Shown here: positions 27,430 through 37,996 of the stretch, one piece after another | Numbering within the stretch: the first letter of the stretch is position 1 | How the letters are laid out: each line of letters begins with the position of its first letter | Origin: Ignavibacteriales bacterium | Lineage (GTDB): Bacteria > Bacteroidota > Ignavibacteria > Ignavibacteriales > Ignavibacteriaceae | Assembly (NCBI GenBank): GCA_016709765.1 | Contig: JADJMD010000015.1 | Span: forward strand, 186,001 to 250,000 | Length of the DNA stretch: 64,000 nt | Reading direction: 5' to 3' | Program-made: the position numbers and the translations under genes | Notes under the pieces: generated by a model | What the model was told of the DNA's origin: nothing | Database searches by the model: none | The model's input: the letters and a program-made list of their open reading frames with translations, nothing else

Positions 27430-29385
27430 TTAATTAAACAGTTCCCAGGCAACACCAAACCTTATACTACGCCCAGGCATAGGATAATAAGGTGTAATGT
27501 AATAATTATTTCCTAATAGATTTTGCCACAAAAAATATACAATTGCTACTCTTTGTATCTCTCCAACTAAGCTAAAATCTAATTTGTTTGATGATGGAAC
27601 TCCTAACAATCCGTTTTCATAAGAAAAAACATTGTTCTTACCAGTGTAATAAAAAACAAATCCTGTTTTCAAATCAAGATCATCATTAAACAATTTACCA
27701 GTATAATAAACTCCTGTTTGAGTTTGAAAATCTGGAACACCAATTAATTTGTTATTATTAGGGGTAGAATAATATGATGAGTTTGATTCAAGAAGTAATT
27801 TCCAAAGGTTTAATTTTAGATTAAGCCCTAAGCCATCCACATTACCGTAACCAATATAGTTATAAAATACTCCACCACTATAAAAACCATAAGCGTAATC
27901 ATTTAGGAAATATTTTATATCGGCAGATACAAATTCATTTTGATAATTTGCTCCAATTTCGATTAAAGAATATTTATCATTATTTACACTATATGTTTTA
28001 AGAACAGAAGCCCCGATATAAAAGCTAAGATTTTTTTTTATTTTTAATAATAAATCAACTCCTAATCCATTACTATTATTATCCATTGGATTAACTAGAT
28101 GCTGAGAATTTTGGGGATTATATGTTGAACTCTTGTAATAAAAAGATGGTATAAAAGTTCCATCGTTTATATTCGCAGAAACAACACCGGATATCGAGAA
28201 TAAATCTGCATCAAATTTATTTTTTGAAGTATTTATGTGACCAGAATCGAAATATGTATAAAAAGAATTAGTGGAAAACATATTTTGTTTTTCATAATCA
28301 ATATTTAATTGAAACTTAAAAACACTATAATCAAAATTATTACGGATATTTAATCCATATGTTTTGTTTTCCGAATATTTACTTACCGAAGTGTTTTTTT
28401 CATACCTGTTAAATAAAAAATATAAACTTGCATCAGATCTCATCCATTCAGCCGGCTTAATTAAAAATTTTAATCTGGGTAAATGCGTGAGAGTTTTCAA
28501 TTCGCCATTTGGATAAAACATTGGTGCGGCTCTATAATCGTACAGAATATTATCTACAACACCACCATTAGCAATAATACTATCTACCTCAACTCCGCCG
28601 CTATATCCGGCATTATAATCGTTGTAGTTATATGTTGCGATAATGTTAACCACATTGGATAACAAATACTTTAGTTTAAATTTTCCTTGCCAGATTGAAT
28701 AATCAGAATTGCTATAAGTTCCATCATAAATTCTGTTCGCAATATCAAATGAGGCTATTAACTTCTTCATAACAATTGCATTAAAGCTACCATCAAACAT
28801 CATATCTCTGTTTGCGCCTTGATAAAATCTTATTCTAGTATATGGTTGGCTTGGTAAAAAATCTTTTGTAATAAAATTTACACTAACTGGATTATTATAA
28901 GCGCCATAAAGAAATCCGCGCGGTAATGGAATAATTTCTATCGAATCAACATCTTCACTTTGTATAAGATTAAGATTTAATGAGTTGGAATATCTATCGT
29001 TATAAGAGATTCCATCCATCAAATAACTAATTGCGTTGTTTCCAACACCGTAAATAAAGGTTTCATTTGGCTGTCCCGTAAAGCCTAAATCCTTTATAAA
29101 GTTAAATGGATAGGCTCTTAAATAATCACCGGAATATTGATATTCTTGTTTCAACAGTTCTGAATTTTTAATAATAAAACTTTTTTCCGTTAGAGCTGTA
29201 GAATAAATCGGTGCAATTGAATCCAGTTCAACAATTGTTAATAAAGAATCGCTTGATAAAAGAGTATCGGGTTTAAAGGAAAGCGTATCGGGATAAATTT
29301 TTAGTTCTGCCGTTGTTGAATCTTGAATTTGTGCAGTAACAACAATAGAGGTAATAATTATAAATGCTAAAATATTCCTGGACAT
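27430..29385 (-). CDS. TonB-dependent receptor-like outer-membrane protein
   Basis: Protein of 651 residues with a signal peptide (MSRNILAFIIITSIVVTAQ), a plug-like segment (about 95-175: YGVGNNAISYLMDGISYNDRY, IEIIPLPRGFLYGAYNNPVSVNFITK) and many amphipathic beta strands to the C-terminus, which ends near an aromatic residue (AWELFN). No SusC carboxypeptidase-like domain precedes the plug, and no clear TonB box can be named. Probably an outer-membrane transporter or porin of the TonB-receptor superfamily; substrate unknown. No SusD partner is adjacent. Confidence 0.7.
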   Translation of the reverse strand: MSRNILAFIIITSIVVTAQIQDSTTAELKIYPDTLSFKPDTLLSSDSLLTIVELDSIAPIYSTALTEKSFIIKNSELLKQEYQYSGDYLRAYPFNFIKDLGFTGQPNETFIYGVGNNAISYLMDGISYNDRYSNSLNLNLIQSEDVDSIEIIPLPRGFLYGAYNNPVSVNFITKDFLPSQPYTRIRFYQGANRDMMFDGSFNAIVMKKLIASFDIANRIYDGTYSNSDYSIWQGKFKLKYLLSNVVNIIATYNYNDYNAGYSGGVEVDSIIANGGVVDNILYDYRAAPMFYPNGELKTLTHLPRLKFLIKPAEWMRSDASLYFLFNRYEKNTSVSKYSENKTYGLNIRNNFDYSVFKFQLNIDYEKQNMFSTNSFYTYFDSGHINTSKNKFDADLFSISGVVSANINDGTFIPSFYYKSSTYNPQNSQHLVNPMDNNSNGLGVDLLLKIKKNLSFYIGASVLKTYSVNNDKYSLIEIGANYQNEFVSADIKYFLNDYAYGFYSGGVFYNYIGYGNVDGLGLNLKLNLWKLLLESNSSYYSTPNNNKLIGVPDFQTQTGVYYTGKLFNDDLDLKTGFVFYYTGKNNVFSYENGLLGVPSSNKLDFSLVGEIQRVAIVYFLWQNLLGNNYYITPYYPMPGRSIRFGVAWELFN

Positions 29386-29619
29386 AAAAATTTATCTAAA
29401 CCATATTTTATTAAAGATTAAAATAACGAATTATCAAATGTGCATCAAAGCCTTAAACCGAGTATAGGATAGAATATGAGTTGATTGTACCCTCAATTTA
29501 TGGTAGTGAACTAAGTGTGTTAAAAATTATTTTATGAGAATTCTTTTCTTTTGAAATAAAAAATATATATTTTCACTTTGTAAATAAACTTCATTCATTA
29601 ATAAAAGAGAGGGCTAATT

Positions 29620-29904
29620 ATGGCAGCAGCCAAACCAATGACCAAAGGTCAAATTCTTGATCATATGGCAAAGAAAACCGGCGTAACTAAAAAGTTTGCT
29701 GGTGAGTTTTTAGAAGAGCTCGTAGCTTTATCATACAAAGAAGCTAAGAAGGCATTCACAATCCCTGGATTAGGTAAATTAGTTGTTGTAAATCGCAAGA
29801 AAAGAATGGGCAGAAACCCAGCCACAGGCGCTACAATGGTTATACCTGCAAAGAGAGTATTAAAATTCAGAATAGCTAAAGCAGCAAAAGATAACGCTTT
29901 ATAA
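29620..29904 (+). CDS. HU/IHF family DNA-binding protein
   Basis: Histone-like nucleoid protein of 94 residues with the beta-arm signature GRNPATGATMVIPAKRVLKFR and an N-terminal helical dimerisation part. A short Ala/Lys-rich extension (MAAAKPMTKGQ) precedes the usual start. GAGAGGG lies just upstream of the ATG, suggesting strong translation, and it has its own terminator. Expected to bend and compact DNA as a dimer. Confidence 0.95.
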   Translation: MAAAKPMTKGQILDHMAKKTGVTKKFAGEFLEELVALSYKEAKKAFTIPGLGKLVVVNRKKRMGRNPATGATMVIPAKRVLKFRIAKAAKDNAL

Positions 29905-29927
29905 TCTGGATTAAGTATGTTTTATTT

Positions 29928-29962
29928 AAGCGAAGGATAAGTATTTGTTCTTCGCTTTTTTA
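29928..29962 (+). terminator. Rho-independent terminator after HU gene
   Basis: AAGCGAAG / CTTCGCTT stem around a 14-base loop followed by TTT-rich sequence. It lies just before the GNAT start codon, and the next gene's open frame extends back into it without a credible start. Confidence 0.8.
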
Positions 29963-29977
29963 ATTAATGGAGATGTT

Positions 29978-30391
29978 ATGAGTGAAATAGTTTATGCAAT
30001 TGAAAAATCTCTTGATGTTTCAGAATTCATTGAAGTACTTAAAAACAGCACTCTTGCAGAACGCAGGCCTATTGATGATGAACAGAGAATTTCATCAATG
30101 TGTAATAATGCTAACTTAATTGTAACGGCACGGGTAGATGGAGAACTTATAGGAATCGCTCGTTCTATTACAGATTTTGTTTATTGCACTTACCTTTCCG
30201 ATCTTGCAGTTGATACAAAATATCAAAAAAAGGGAATTGGCAAAAGATTAATTGAAGAAACAAAAAAGCAAACTTCGCAAGCGAAATTAATTCTTCTCTC
30301 TGCACCTGCTGCAGTTAATTATTATCCCAAAATCGGAATGACAAAGCATAATCACTGTTACTATATTGACGATGTTGAAGATTTGCAATAA
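29978..30391 (+). CDS. GNAT family N-acetyltransferase
   Basis: Acetyl-CoA-dependent acyltransferase of 137 residues. Motif A is YLSDLAVDTKYQKKGIGKRLIEE, with the acetyl-CoA pyrophosphate loop Q-x-x-G-I-G. It has a C-terminal ISAPAAVNYYPKIGM-like region (LLSAPAAVNYYPKIGM). The start is placed at 29978 because GGAG lies upstream and the longer frame would begin inside the HU terminator. Substrate unknown. Confidence 0.85.
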   Translation: MSEIVYAIEKSLDVSEFIEVLKNSTLAERRPIDDEQRISSMCNNANLIVTARVDGELIGIARSITDFVYCTYLSDLAVDTKYQKKGIGKRLIEETKKQTSQAKLILLSAPAAVNYYPKIGMTKHNHCYYIDDVEDLQ

Positions 30392-30468
30392 ACATCGCCT
30401 TTCTCACTTATTCTTTTCCTCTCATTGTAGTAAATTTGCTTTAGAAAAAACGAACAAAGAGTGTTTAA

Positions 30469-30480
30469 AAACCCGGGTTT
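30469..30480. promoter_or_regulatory. perfect 12-bp palindrome upstream of alpha-amylase
   Basis: AAACCCGGGTTT, a G/C-centred perfect palindrome in an otherwise A/T-rich 137-bp spacer, 49 bp before the amylase ATG. A candidate operator for a dimeric regulator; no regulator is assigned. Confidence 0.35.
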
Positions 30481-30528
30481 AACAATTCAGCAAAGAAACG
30501 ATTAGACAATCACTTTTAGGATAACCAA

Positions 30529-32916
30529 ATGTTAAAAAAAATTTTAATTATCTCCCTGTTTTTAATTTCAATAAATTATTCACAGACAATTCGTGATTTA
30601 ATCCAGCCAATTAACTTATTGCAAGATCAACCAACAAAAGTTTTGATTAGCGATATCTTTTATTCTGATAATTATACTGTTGAATTTACTTCAACAAATA
30701 ACATTATTGTTAGTTATGATATATCAACACTGGAAGTTTTATTCACTCCCAAAAAGGATTTTTCAGGAATAGAATTAATTCCGTTCAAATTAAACGAGGA
30801 GATTTATCAAATTCCTGTTAAGCTTGTAAAAAGTAAAAAATATATCTTTACTTATCACCCGCAAGCTGGCGAAAAAGAGGTAAATTTATTTGGTCAGTTT
30901 AATAGCTGGGATAGACAAAGCCTTCCGATGAAGGATACAAATGGCGATGGTGTGCTTGAAGTTGAAATTTCACTTGATCCTGGAAGATACGAATATAAAT
31001 TTTTTGTTGATGGAAAAGAAGTTATTGATCCCGCTAATCCAGATAAAGTTCCAAATGGTATGGGAGATTTTAACTCGCTAAGAATAATTGAAGAATCTAC
31101 AAAAGACAAAATGTTTCTTCACATCCTGGGGTCAGAAAAAAGTCAAAATGAGTTAAAACTTAAGTTCTATTTTGAAAATGTTGATCGAAGCAACATGGTT
31201 AGCAAAGAAAGTCTAATTGTATTGTTTGATAATAAAAAATTTCCTGCTGAACTTATCCAAATAAATGGAAGAGATATTACTCTTATTACAAAGGGTAAAA
31301 TGTTAAATGGAAATCATTCAATTAGAGTTGCAGCTAATCGTATGGGCAATGTTAGCAATATCCAAACTGTACAATTATTCGATGGAGTTGTTGCTGGAAA
31401 ATCAGAAACAAAAACACTTAAAGATAATATAATTTACAGTATTATGATTGATCGCTTTAGTAACGGAGACAGATCAAATGATAATCCAGTTATTCATGAT
31501 TCACTTTTTACTCCAGCAAATTATCAAGGAGGCGATTTACAAGGAATATTAAATAAAATGGAGGATGGATATTTTGATAAGCTTGGTATAAATGCCCTAT
31601 GGATTTCTCCAATTATTGATAATACAAATAATGCTTATCGTGAATATCCTGCACCTCATCGTTGGTACACAGGCTACCATGTTTATTGGCCTGTATCATC
31701 TACAAAAGTTGAAGAACATTTTGGCGATATGAAGCTTGCCAAAGAATTAATACATAATGCTCACAAAAAGATATTAATGTGTTTTTAGATTACGTTGCTC
31801 ATCTATGTTCATCAGGAGCATTGGATGTGGAAAGATCATCGCGATTGGTTTGGCACTTACAATCTACCAAACGGTAAATTGAATTTAAGACTTTGGGATG
31901 AGTACAGATTAACAACCTGGTTTGAACCATATATGCCATCGTTTGATTTTGTAAGTTCTTACGAGGCGCTTGAGTTTATGACAGACAATGCAGTTTGGTG
32001 GTTAAAAGTCACTGGCGCTGATGGTTTTCGTCACGATGCAGTTAAACACGTTCCAAATGAATATTGGAGAATGCTAACCAGCAAATTAAAGCGTGAAATT
32101 GAAATTCCGCAAAATAAAAACGTTTATCAAATTGGTGAATCATTTGGTGGAATCGATATGATTGCCTCTTACGTAAACAACGGACAATTAAGTGCACAAT
32201 TTAATTTTAATCTTTACGATGTTGCTGTTCCAACTTTTCTTGATGAAAAAGCTTCGTTCAAACTATTAGATTATCAAATGCAAAAAAGTTTTCAGGTTTT
32301 TGGGTACAATAATTTAATGGGCAACATTATGGATAGCCATGATAAAATACGCTATATGGCTTATGCAGATGGCGATCTAACAATTAATGATGGAAGAGCA
32401 AGTGAATTTGCATGGAACAATCCACCCAAAGTTGATAATCCCAAAAGTTATGATAAACTAAAACTTCATATTGCATATTTGTTGACAATTCCTGGTATCC
32501 CTATTATTTATTACGGAGATGAAATTGGAATGACAGGCGCAGCTGATCCAGATAACAGAAGAATGATGCGCTTTAATGACGACGAGTTGAATGAGCTTGA
32601 AAAACAGACATTTGAAGATGTTAGCAAACTGATTCACATCAGAAAAGAACATTCTGCATTACGATATGGTGATTTTTTAACTCTACAAGCTGATAAAGAT
32701 ATTTATGCTTATTTAAGATCTGATATGAATGAGAGAATTTTGACAATTATAAATAAAAATTCTAATCAACAAAAAGTTGAATTGACTTTACCAGTAATGT
32801 ATAAAGTAAACAAAGCAAAGGATCTTGTAAGTGGGAAAGATTTAGTTGTAAAGAATAACCAAATTTTGCTGACAATTGATGGAACTAAATATTTAATTTT
32901 GGAATTAGAAAAATAA
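30529..32916 (+). CDS. secreted GH13 alpha-amylase family glycosidase (double frame break)
   Basis: Secreted starch/glycogen-type hydrolase of about 795 residues. Order: signal peptide (ISLFLISINYSQ), an Ig-like N-terminal stretch, an AMPK/CBM48-type glycogen-binding domain (about 105-185: VNLFGQFNSWD, YEYKFFVDGKEVIDP), then the GH13 barrel with GFRHDAVKHVP (nucleophile Asp), IGESFG (acid Glu), MDSHDKIRY and a C-terminal beta domain. A TAG interrupts the frame at 31786-31788. Reading the other frame between about 31779 and 31804 gives LMVFLDYVAHHVHQEHW, the normal GH13 region I, so a one-base loss and a one-base gain 25 bp apart best explain it. It is followed 12 bp later by a small membrane-protein gene. 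Confidence 0.9.
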
Positions 32917-32927
32917 ATGGAGATATA

Positions 32928-33305
32928 ATGGCTAAGCTAACAATAGTTTATGGTGTAGTTTTTATTTTAATGGGTTTATTTGGATACTTTGGAATTAGCA
33001 GCGAAAGTATAACTGCTCTTATTCCAACTTTTTTTGGAATTCCAATGCTAATTTTTGGATGGCTAGGACTTAACGAAAAATATTTAAAGCACTCAATGCA
33101 TGGCGCTGCAGTTTTAGTATTAATCGGTTTTGCAGGCACCATCAGCGGGCTTATTAAGTTCTTTAAAATGCTTGGTGGTGCAGAAACTGCAAGACCAGCG
33201 GCTGTTACGGTTCAAGCAATTATGGCTTTGCTCTGTTTAGTGTTCATTGTTTTAGCTGTTAAATCTTTTATAGATGCAAAAAAGAATAGGACGAAAAGTG
33301 AATAA
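32928..33305 (+). CDS. small four-helix membrane protein
   Basis: Hypothetical protein of 125 residues with four predicted transmembrane helices (about 4-24, 28-46, 57-82, 92-115) and a lysine-rich C-terminus (DAKKNRTKSE). No family recognised. It is 12 bp after the amylase gene and overlaps the next gene's GTG start by 8 bp, so amylase, this gene, the DUF885-like lipoprotein and the AI-2E family gene probably form one operon. Confidence 0.7.
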   Translation: MAKLTIVYGVVFILMGLFGYFGISSESITALIPTFFGIPMLIFGWLGLNEKYLKHSMHGAAVLVLIGFAGTISGLIKFFKMLGGAETARPAAVTVQAIMALLCLVFIVLAVKSFIDAKKNRTKSE

Positions 33306-34629
33306 GTTATTAATATTTTTATTAGCAGGATTGATTTTTGTTTCCTGCTCAGATAAAAAAGAACCAATTATTCAAAGTGATCTTGAGTTAAAAATGAACA
33401 ATATCGCCGAAGATTATGTAAAACTAGTTTTAGACATCGGACAGTACGATGCTGATTTTGTTGATGCTTATTACGGACCGGAAGAATGGCGAGCAAATTT
33501 TAAATTTGGTTTACCATTTGATTCAACTGCATTTAAAAGTTTATCAAAGCAAGCAGATGATTTGCTTAATCAACTTGAATCTCTTGGTGAATATAAGGCT
33601 GATGAATTAGAAACTCTTCGCTTCAGGTATCTTTACAAACAAATTCTTGCTTGTAAAACAAAAATCTTTATGCTTAATGGAGTTCTGCTTCCTTTTGATG
33701 AAGAAACAAAAGCACTGTATGATGCTTCAGCACCAACACATAATGATGATTTTTTTCAAACAACAATAACAGAGCTTGATAAAATTCTTCCGGGTAATGG
33801 TGATGTTGCAAAAAGATTAAATGATTTTAAATCCAAGTTTGTCATCCCGACAGATAAACTTAAAGATGTTTTTGATACAGCAATAAAAGAATGTAAAACT
33901 AAAACACTCGATCATATAAAACTCCCAGAATCAGAATCGTTTAAAGTTGAGTACGTAAAAGACAAACCTTGGGGCGCTTACAATTGGTATAAGGGAAATT
34001 TTTATAGCGTTATTCAAGTAAATACTGATTTACCGATTTATATAGATCGCGCTGTTGATCTTGCCGCACACGAAGGTTATCCGGGTCATCACGTTTATAA
34101 CGTTTTATTAGAATATAATCTCGCAAAAAAAAGAAATTGGGTTGAGTTTAAAGTTTATGCACTGTTTTCACCGCAATCTTTAATTGCAGAAGGAACTGCT
34201 AATTATGGTATTGCAGTTGCATTCCCCGGTAATGAAAGAATAAAATTTGAAAGTGAAGTTTTGTTTCCGCTTGCAGGCTTAAATCCGGATGATGCTGATC
34301 TTTATTACAAAGTTTTAGCTCTTCAAAAGAAATTTAGCTATTCGGGAAATGAAGCCGCAAGAAATTATCTTGATGGTAAATGGACTCGCGAACAAACAGT
34401 TGCATGGCTTCAAAAATATGCTTTGCGAACAAAAGATAGCGCAGATAAATATGTCTCTTTTATTGAAAAGTACAGAAGCTATGTAATTAACTATAATTTG
34501 GGTATGGATATAGTTAAAGATTACATAGAACGAAATGGTGGAACTGAGAGCAATATCGAAAAACGCTGGCGATTATTTGAACTTTTATTATCAATACCCC
34601 AAACACCAAGTGCACTAATAAAAAGATAG
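33298..34629 (+). CDS. DUF885-like zinc peptidase-type lipoprotein
   Basis: Protein of about 443 residues. The GTG start at 33298 is preferred: AGGA is well spaced before it, and it yields a compact lipoprotein signal (NKLLIFLLAGLIFVSC). An ATG at 33274 would add eight residues. The sequence contains DLAAHEGYPGHHVYNVLLE and LIAEGTANYG, matching the HExxPGHH pattern of DUF885 proteins, thought to be metal-dependent peptidases. Substrate unknown. It overlaps the upstream gene by 8 bp and is followed 8 bp later by the AI-2E family gene. Confidence 0.75.
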   Translation: MNKLLIFLLAGLIFVSCSDKKEPIIQSDLELKMNNIAEDYVKLVLDIGQYDADFVDAYYGPEEWRANFKFGLPFDSTAFKSLSKQADDLLNQLESLGEYKADELETLRFRYLYKQILACKTKIFMLNGVLLPFDEETKALYDASAPTHNDDFFQTTITELDKILPGNGDVAKRLNDFKSKFVIPTDKLKDVFDTAIKECKTKTLDHIKLPESESFKVEYVKDKPWGAYNWYKGNFYSVIQVNTDLPIYIDRAVDLAAHEGYPGHHVYNVLLEYNLAKKRNWVEFKVYALFSPQSLIAEGTANYGIAVAFPGNERIKFESEVLFPLAGLNPDDADLYYKVLALQKKFSYSGNEAARNYLDGKWTREQTVAWLQKYALRTKDSADKYVSFIEKYRSYVINYNLGMDIVKDYIERNGGTESNIEKRWRLFELLLSIPQTPSALIKR

Positions 34630-34637
34630 AGTAGCTG

Positions 34638-35789
34638 ATGGCAAAAAGAAATCAAATAGATGGTACAACAAAGTTTTTTATTACAATTATTGGATTAGTA
34701 GTCATTGGCATTGTACTTAGAGAACTGAGCAACATATTCATTCCTTTAGTAATTGCAATTTTTTTGTTTTTTGTTTTTGCCCCTTTTAATTCATGGTTAA
34801 CAGGAAAAAAGGTTCCTATGCTCTTTATTACCCTGCTGGATATTGCTATAACTTTTGGTTTGCTGTATGGAGTTGGAAGAATAGTTGTTGATTCATTTTT
34901 TCAATTTAGTGCAAGCTTGCCTTTTTATGGGGACAAACTAAGTAATATGATTAAAGTGACAGCGACTTCCTGGGGAATTACTGATCCATTCTTTACTGAA
35001 TTTTCAATTGACAATTTACTTGCAAGTTTAAATATTAAAAATATTGCTGGTGGTTTATTTACCTCCACAATCTCACTTCTTGGAAATGTACTATTTGTAT
35101 TGTTCTTCTTTGTTTTTGTTCTTTCAGGAAATAAAACAATTTATGAGGCTATTAAACATCGGTACGTTAATAAAAAAGTTAGTCCACAATTAAAAATAAT
35201 TAAAAAAAGTCTTCAGCGTTCAAATGATGCCGTTGATGAACAAATATTATTGGACAAAATTAATCAGGAAAGAACGATACGAGAACAGCAACTTGAAATA
35301 ACTTTTAAAAAAATTACTGAACAAATACAACGTTATATAATTGCAAAATTTACGGTTAATCTTACTGCCGGAATTATAACAACAATTGTTCTTGCAATTA
35401 TTGGAGTAGATTTTCCGATTGTCTGGGGATTGTTTGTTTTTCTTTTCAACTTCATTCCAACGATTGGTTCTGCCGCTGCACTTGTGTTTCCTGTTTTGTT
35501 TACATTAGTTCAGTTTGATTCTTTTGGAACAGTAATTCTTGTGTTAGCTTTAATGGCCGGCATACAAACACTTGCATTCAATGTTGCCGAACCAATGCTG
35601 CTTGGCAAACGACTTAACTTAAATCCTTTGTTAATTTTGCTTTCTGTTTTAGTGTGGGGTTACATTTGGGGAATTGTAGGAATGCTTCTCTCTGTTCCTC
35701 TTACTGCAATTATCAAAATTATCATTTCAAATTCCAATTCAGCTAATATGGAATTTTTTGAACAGTTGATGAGCCAAGAAAAACTATAA
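34638..35789 (+). CDS. AI-2E family transporter
   Basis: Polytopic inner-membrane protein of 383 residues from the AI-2E/UPF0118 family, whose members include TqsA and proton-coupled antiporters; the true substrate here is unknown. Features: paired N-terminal helices (IIGLVVIGIVLRELSNIFIPLV), a soluble central segment (about 170-235) and a C-terminal cluster with the conserved ILLSVLVWGYIWGIVGMLLSVPL region. It is the last gene of the amylase operon; the downstream DUF4922 gene is convergent. Confidence 0.88.
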   Translation: MAKRNQIDGTTKFFITIIGLVVIGIVLRELSNIFIPLVIAIFLFFVFAPFNSWLTGKKVPMLFITLLDIAITFGLLYGVGRIVVDSFFQFSASLPFYGDKLSNMIKVTATSWGITDPFFTEFSIDNLLASLNIKNIAGGLFTSTISLLGNVLFVLFFFVFVLSGNKTIYEAIKHRYVNKKVSPQLKIIKKSLQRSNDAVDEQILLDKINQERTIREQQLEITFKKITEQIQRYIIAKFTVNLTAGIITTIVLAIIGVDFPIVWGLFVFLFNFIPTIGSAAALVFPVLFTLVQFDSFGTVILVLALMAGIQTLAFNVAEPMLLGKRLNLNPLLILLSVLVWGYIWGIVGMLLSVPLTAIIKIIISNSNSANMEFFEQLMSQEKL

Positions 35790-35850
35790 CTTTTTTGCTT
35801 AATAAAATTTATTATCCTTATAAAAACATTGCATTAGCCGTTTTTACAAA

Positions 35851-36855
35851 TTATACTATTTCTCTTAATCTCATCAATACATGTTCAAACTGTTTCTCAT
35901 CAATAAAAACTTCATTAAATATATTCACAATTTGATCTTTTGTAATTTTGTTATAGTCTTCCTCACGCGGGAAAACACAAACCCCGCCTAAATCAATTGC
36001 TGCTGGACTTACCAACATTTTACTTTCATCTTCTGCAAAGAAAACTGCTGGGCGGTGTTTTGCTCTTAGAAATACTATTACTCGCCATCCATATTTTTCT
36101 TCATAAAAAGAAACAAGATTTAATAATGGCTCTTGCTCCTCTTCCATCAAATTAGAATATGTTTTATAGAATTTATTAAAAAAATCAATAACCAAATCTT
36201 TATCAATACTTTCAATCGATAAAAATTTTCTCAATTCATCATTAATCGCATAAAAAGATAAATCATCATCTTCAAAAATCATTTTACCGTATTCATTTTT
36301 AATTTGATGAAACTCGTCATCAATTGGCATGAAATATTTATTGCCGGCTTGAAAATGCAGATGATCCGGTGCTGAAGCTCCGCATCTTGGTCCGTTGTAA
36401 ATAACAGAATAGTGTTTTGAAAGATCTTTGCTCAAATCCAGCATATCAGTAAAAGTATCAATTATGCGCTGTGGTTGATGCTCTTTGTTAGTTAACGTAA
36501 AATGAGTTGGAAATATTGGGAATGGGTTGCAAAGTATAATGTAATTATCGTTGTACAAAATCCCCTTTTGCTCGGAAGGAAGGTTTTCAACACACAAAAA
36601 ACATTTTCTTTTGCTTATAGATTTTGGATCAACTTTTGCGGATGTTGATATCATTCTTCCAGCATTAAACTGCGCCTTAATCTGAAATCCATCAAACTGA
36701 AATGATTTTGATTTTACTGTTTCAAGTGATTGAACCCCTGTTTTAAGCATCTGCCACTGTTCTGTTTGGATATCAAATAATCTTTTTGCTACGTCGGAAA
36801 AATTATTTTCATCAATTAGGTTTAGTATTAATTGGTCATTGGATAATACATTCAT
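35851..36855 (-). CDS. DUF4922 HIT-like nucleotidyltransferase/phosphorylase-type protein
   Basis: Protein of 334 residues related to the HIT/GalT superfamily. CGASAPDHLHFQAGNK contains the His-x-His-x-Gln triad expected for a nucleotidylyl-transfer active site. The N-terminal Cys-rich CFLCVENLP also matches the DUF4922 type common in Bacteroidetes. It may act on sugar-nucleotides or AppppA-like substrates, but that is inference. It lies 6 bp downstream of a GT4 glycosyltransferase gene, consistent with a glycan context. Confidence 0.75.
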   Translation of the reverse strand: MNVLSNDQLILNLIDENNFSDVAKRLFDIQTEQWQMLKTGVQSLETVKSKSFQFDGFQIKAQFNAGRMISTSAKVDPKSISKRKCFLCVENLPSEQKGILYNDNYIILCNPFPIFPTHFTLTNKEHQPQRIIDTFTDMLDLSKDLSKHYSVIYNGPRCGASAPDHLHFQAGNKYFMPIDDEFHQIKNEYGKMIFEDDDLSFYAINDELRKFLSIESIDKDLVIDFFNKFYKTYSNLMEEEQEPLLNLVSFYEEKYGWRVIVFLRAKHRPAVFFAEDESKMLVSPAAIDLGGVCVFPREEDYNKITKDQIVNIFNEVFIDEKQFEHVLMRLREIV

Positions 36856-36861
36856 ATAAAT

Positions 36862-37976
36862 TCAATTTCTATTTAAATAATTATTGTAACTCTCGATTAT
36901 TTTATCGGTTACAATTTCAATATCAAACATTTTTAAAACCCGCTCTCTAGCAGCTTTGCCAATAGATAATCTCAAATTCTCATCAAGAATAAGCTTCTCT
37001 GTTTTCTTTGCAAGATCTTCCGCATTTTTATTCTGGAATAATATATTAGTTTTCCCATCAACCGCAATATCAAGCACACCATCGGAATTAGCACAAACCG
37101 ACGGTTTTTCCATAGCCATAGCTTCAATAAGTGCAATACCAAACGCCTCCGCATGCGATGGAAAAATGAAAATATCAAAAGCAGAAATAACATCAGGTAT
37201 ATCACTTCGAAATCCAGTAAGAATCAAATTTTCTATTTTAAGATTTTGACTCAAGCTTTTAATCCTGTTTGCATAATCATCTTCCCCACGGCTTGCTTCG
37301 CCAACTATCATAAATTTTAAGTTGATAAATTTTGTTGAGAGAATCTTTGCAGATCTTAAAAATTCTTCATGTCCTTTCCCCGGACTAAATCTTGCAATCA
37401 TCCCAATTACAATATCGTTATCACTATAACTAAATTCTTTTCTCACCCTATCCCGATTTGAAATTGTTGGATTAAATTTTTTAGCATCTACCCCATTGTA
37501 AATTAATTCAATTTTATGGGGTGGCAATGAAGTTGTATCGATTAAATTATTTTTTATCACACTACTTATGGCTATTGCAACATTAATTCTGCTATAAATT
37601 TTATTGTGTAAATAATCTTTTTTAGAATAAATGATCCAATATGTTTTGTAAAAAACAAAAGTGTTTTGTTTTTTATAATTTTTAATGCTGGAACAATTAC
37701 CCACAAATCTTTAGATGCATGACTATGTATTAAATCATAACACCCGGATTTAATAATTGTAGATGTTTTTAATATTGTAATAGGGTTTGGAAGTTTACTA
37801 ATATTAACTGAATGAATTATTATTCCAAGATTATTCGCTTCTAATTGCAGCCTCGAATCATTGGCGCAAAGAAGTTCAACTATAATGTTGTGTTTTAAAA
37901 GTTGCTTTATTCCGGTTAGCGTAACCATTTCCATTCCGCCCCAGCTTTTAGATAAACAGGAATAAAGTATTTTCAT
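36862..37976 (-). CDS. GT4-type glycosyltransferase (frameshifted in this sequence)
   Basis: GT-B glycosyltransferase of about 371 residues. The N-terminal half (37572-37976) begins MKILYSCLSKSWGGMEMV. The second half has IELIYNGVDAKKFNP, GMIARFSPGKGHEEFL, and the nucleotide-sugar site IFIFPSHAEAFGIALIEAMAMEKP with the E-x7-E motif. The two frames join at the T-run 37618-37623; one extra base gives ILKKDYLHNKIYSRIN. The coding-strand run reads A AAA AAG, a classic slippery heptamer, but similar breaks across the window favour an indel error. Likely role in cell-surface polysaccharide synthesis. Confidence 0.85.
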
Positions 37977-37996
37977 AAGTTAAAAATCTTTGTCAC

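Noticed and set aside
37618..37623. A AAA AAG slippery heptamer in the GT4 gene as a programmed -1 frameshift
   Set aside because: Similar breaks occur in unrelated genes without this heptamer, including clpX, so indel error fits better; no stimulatory structure was evident.
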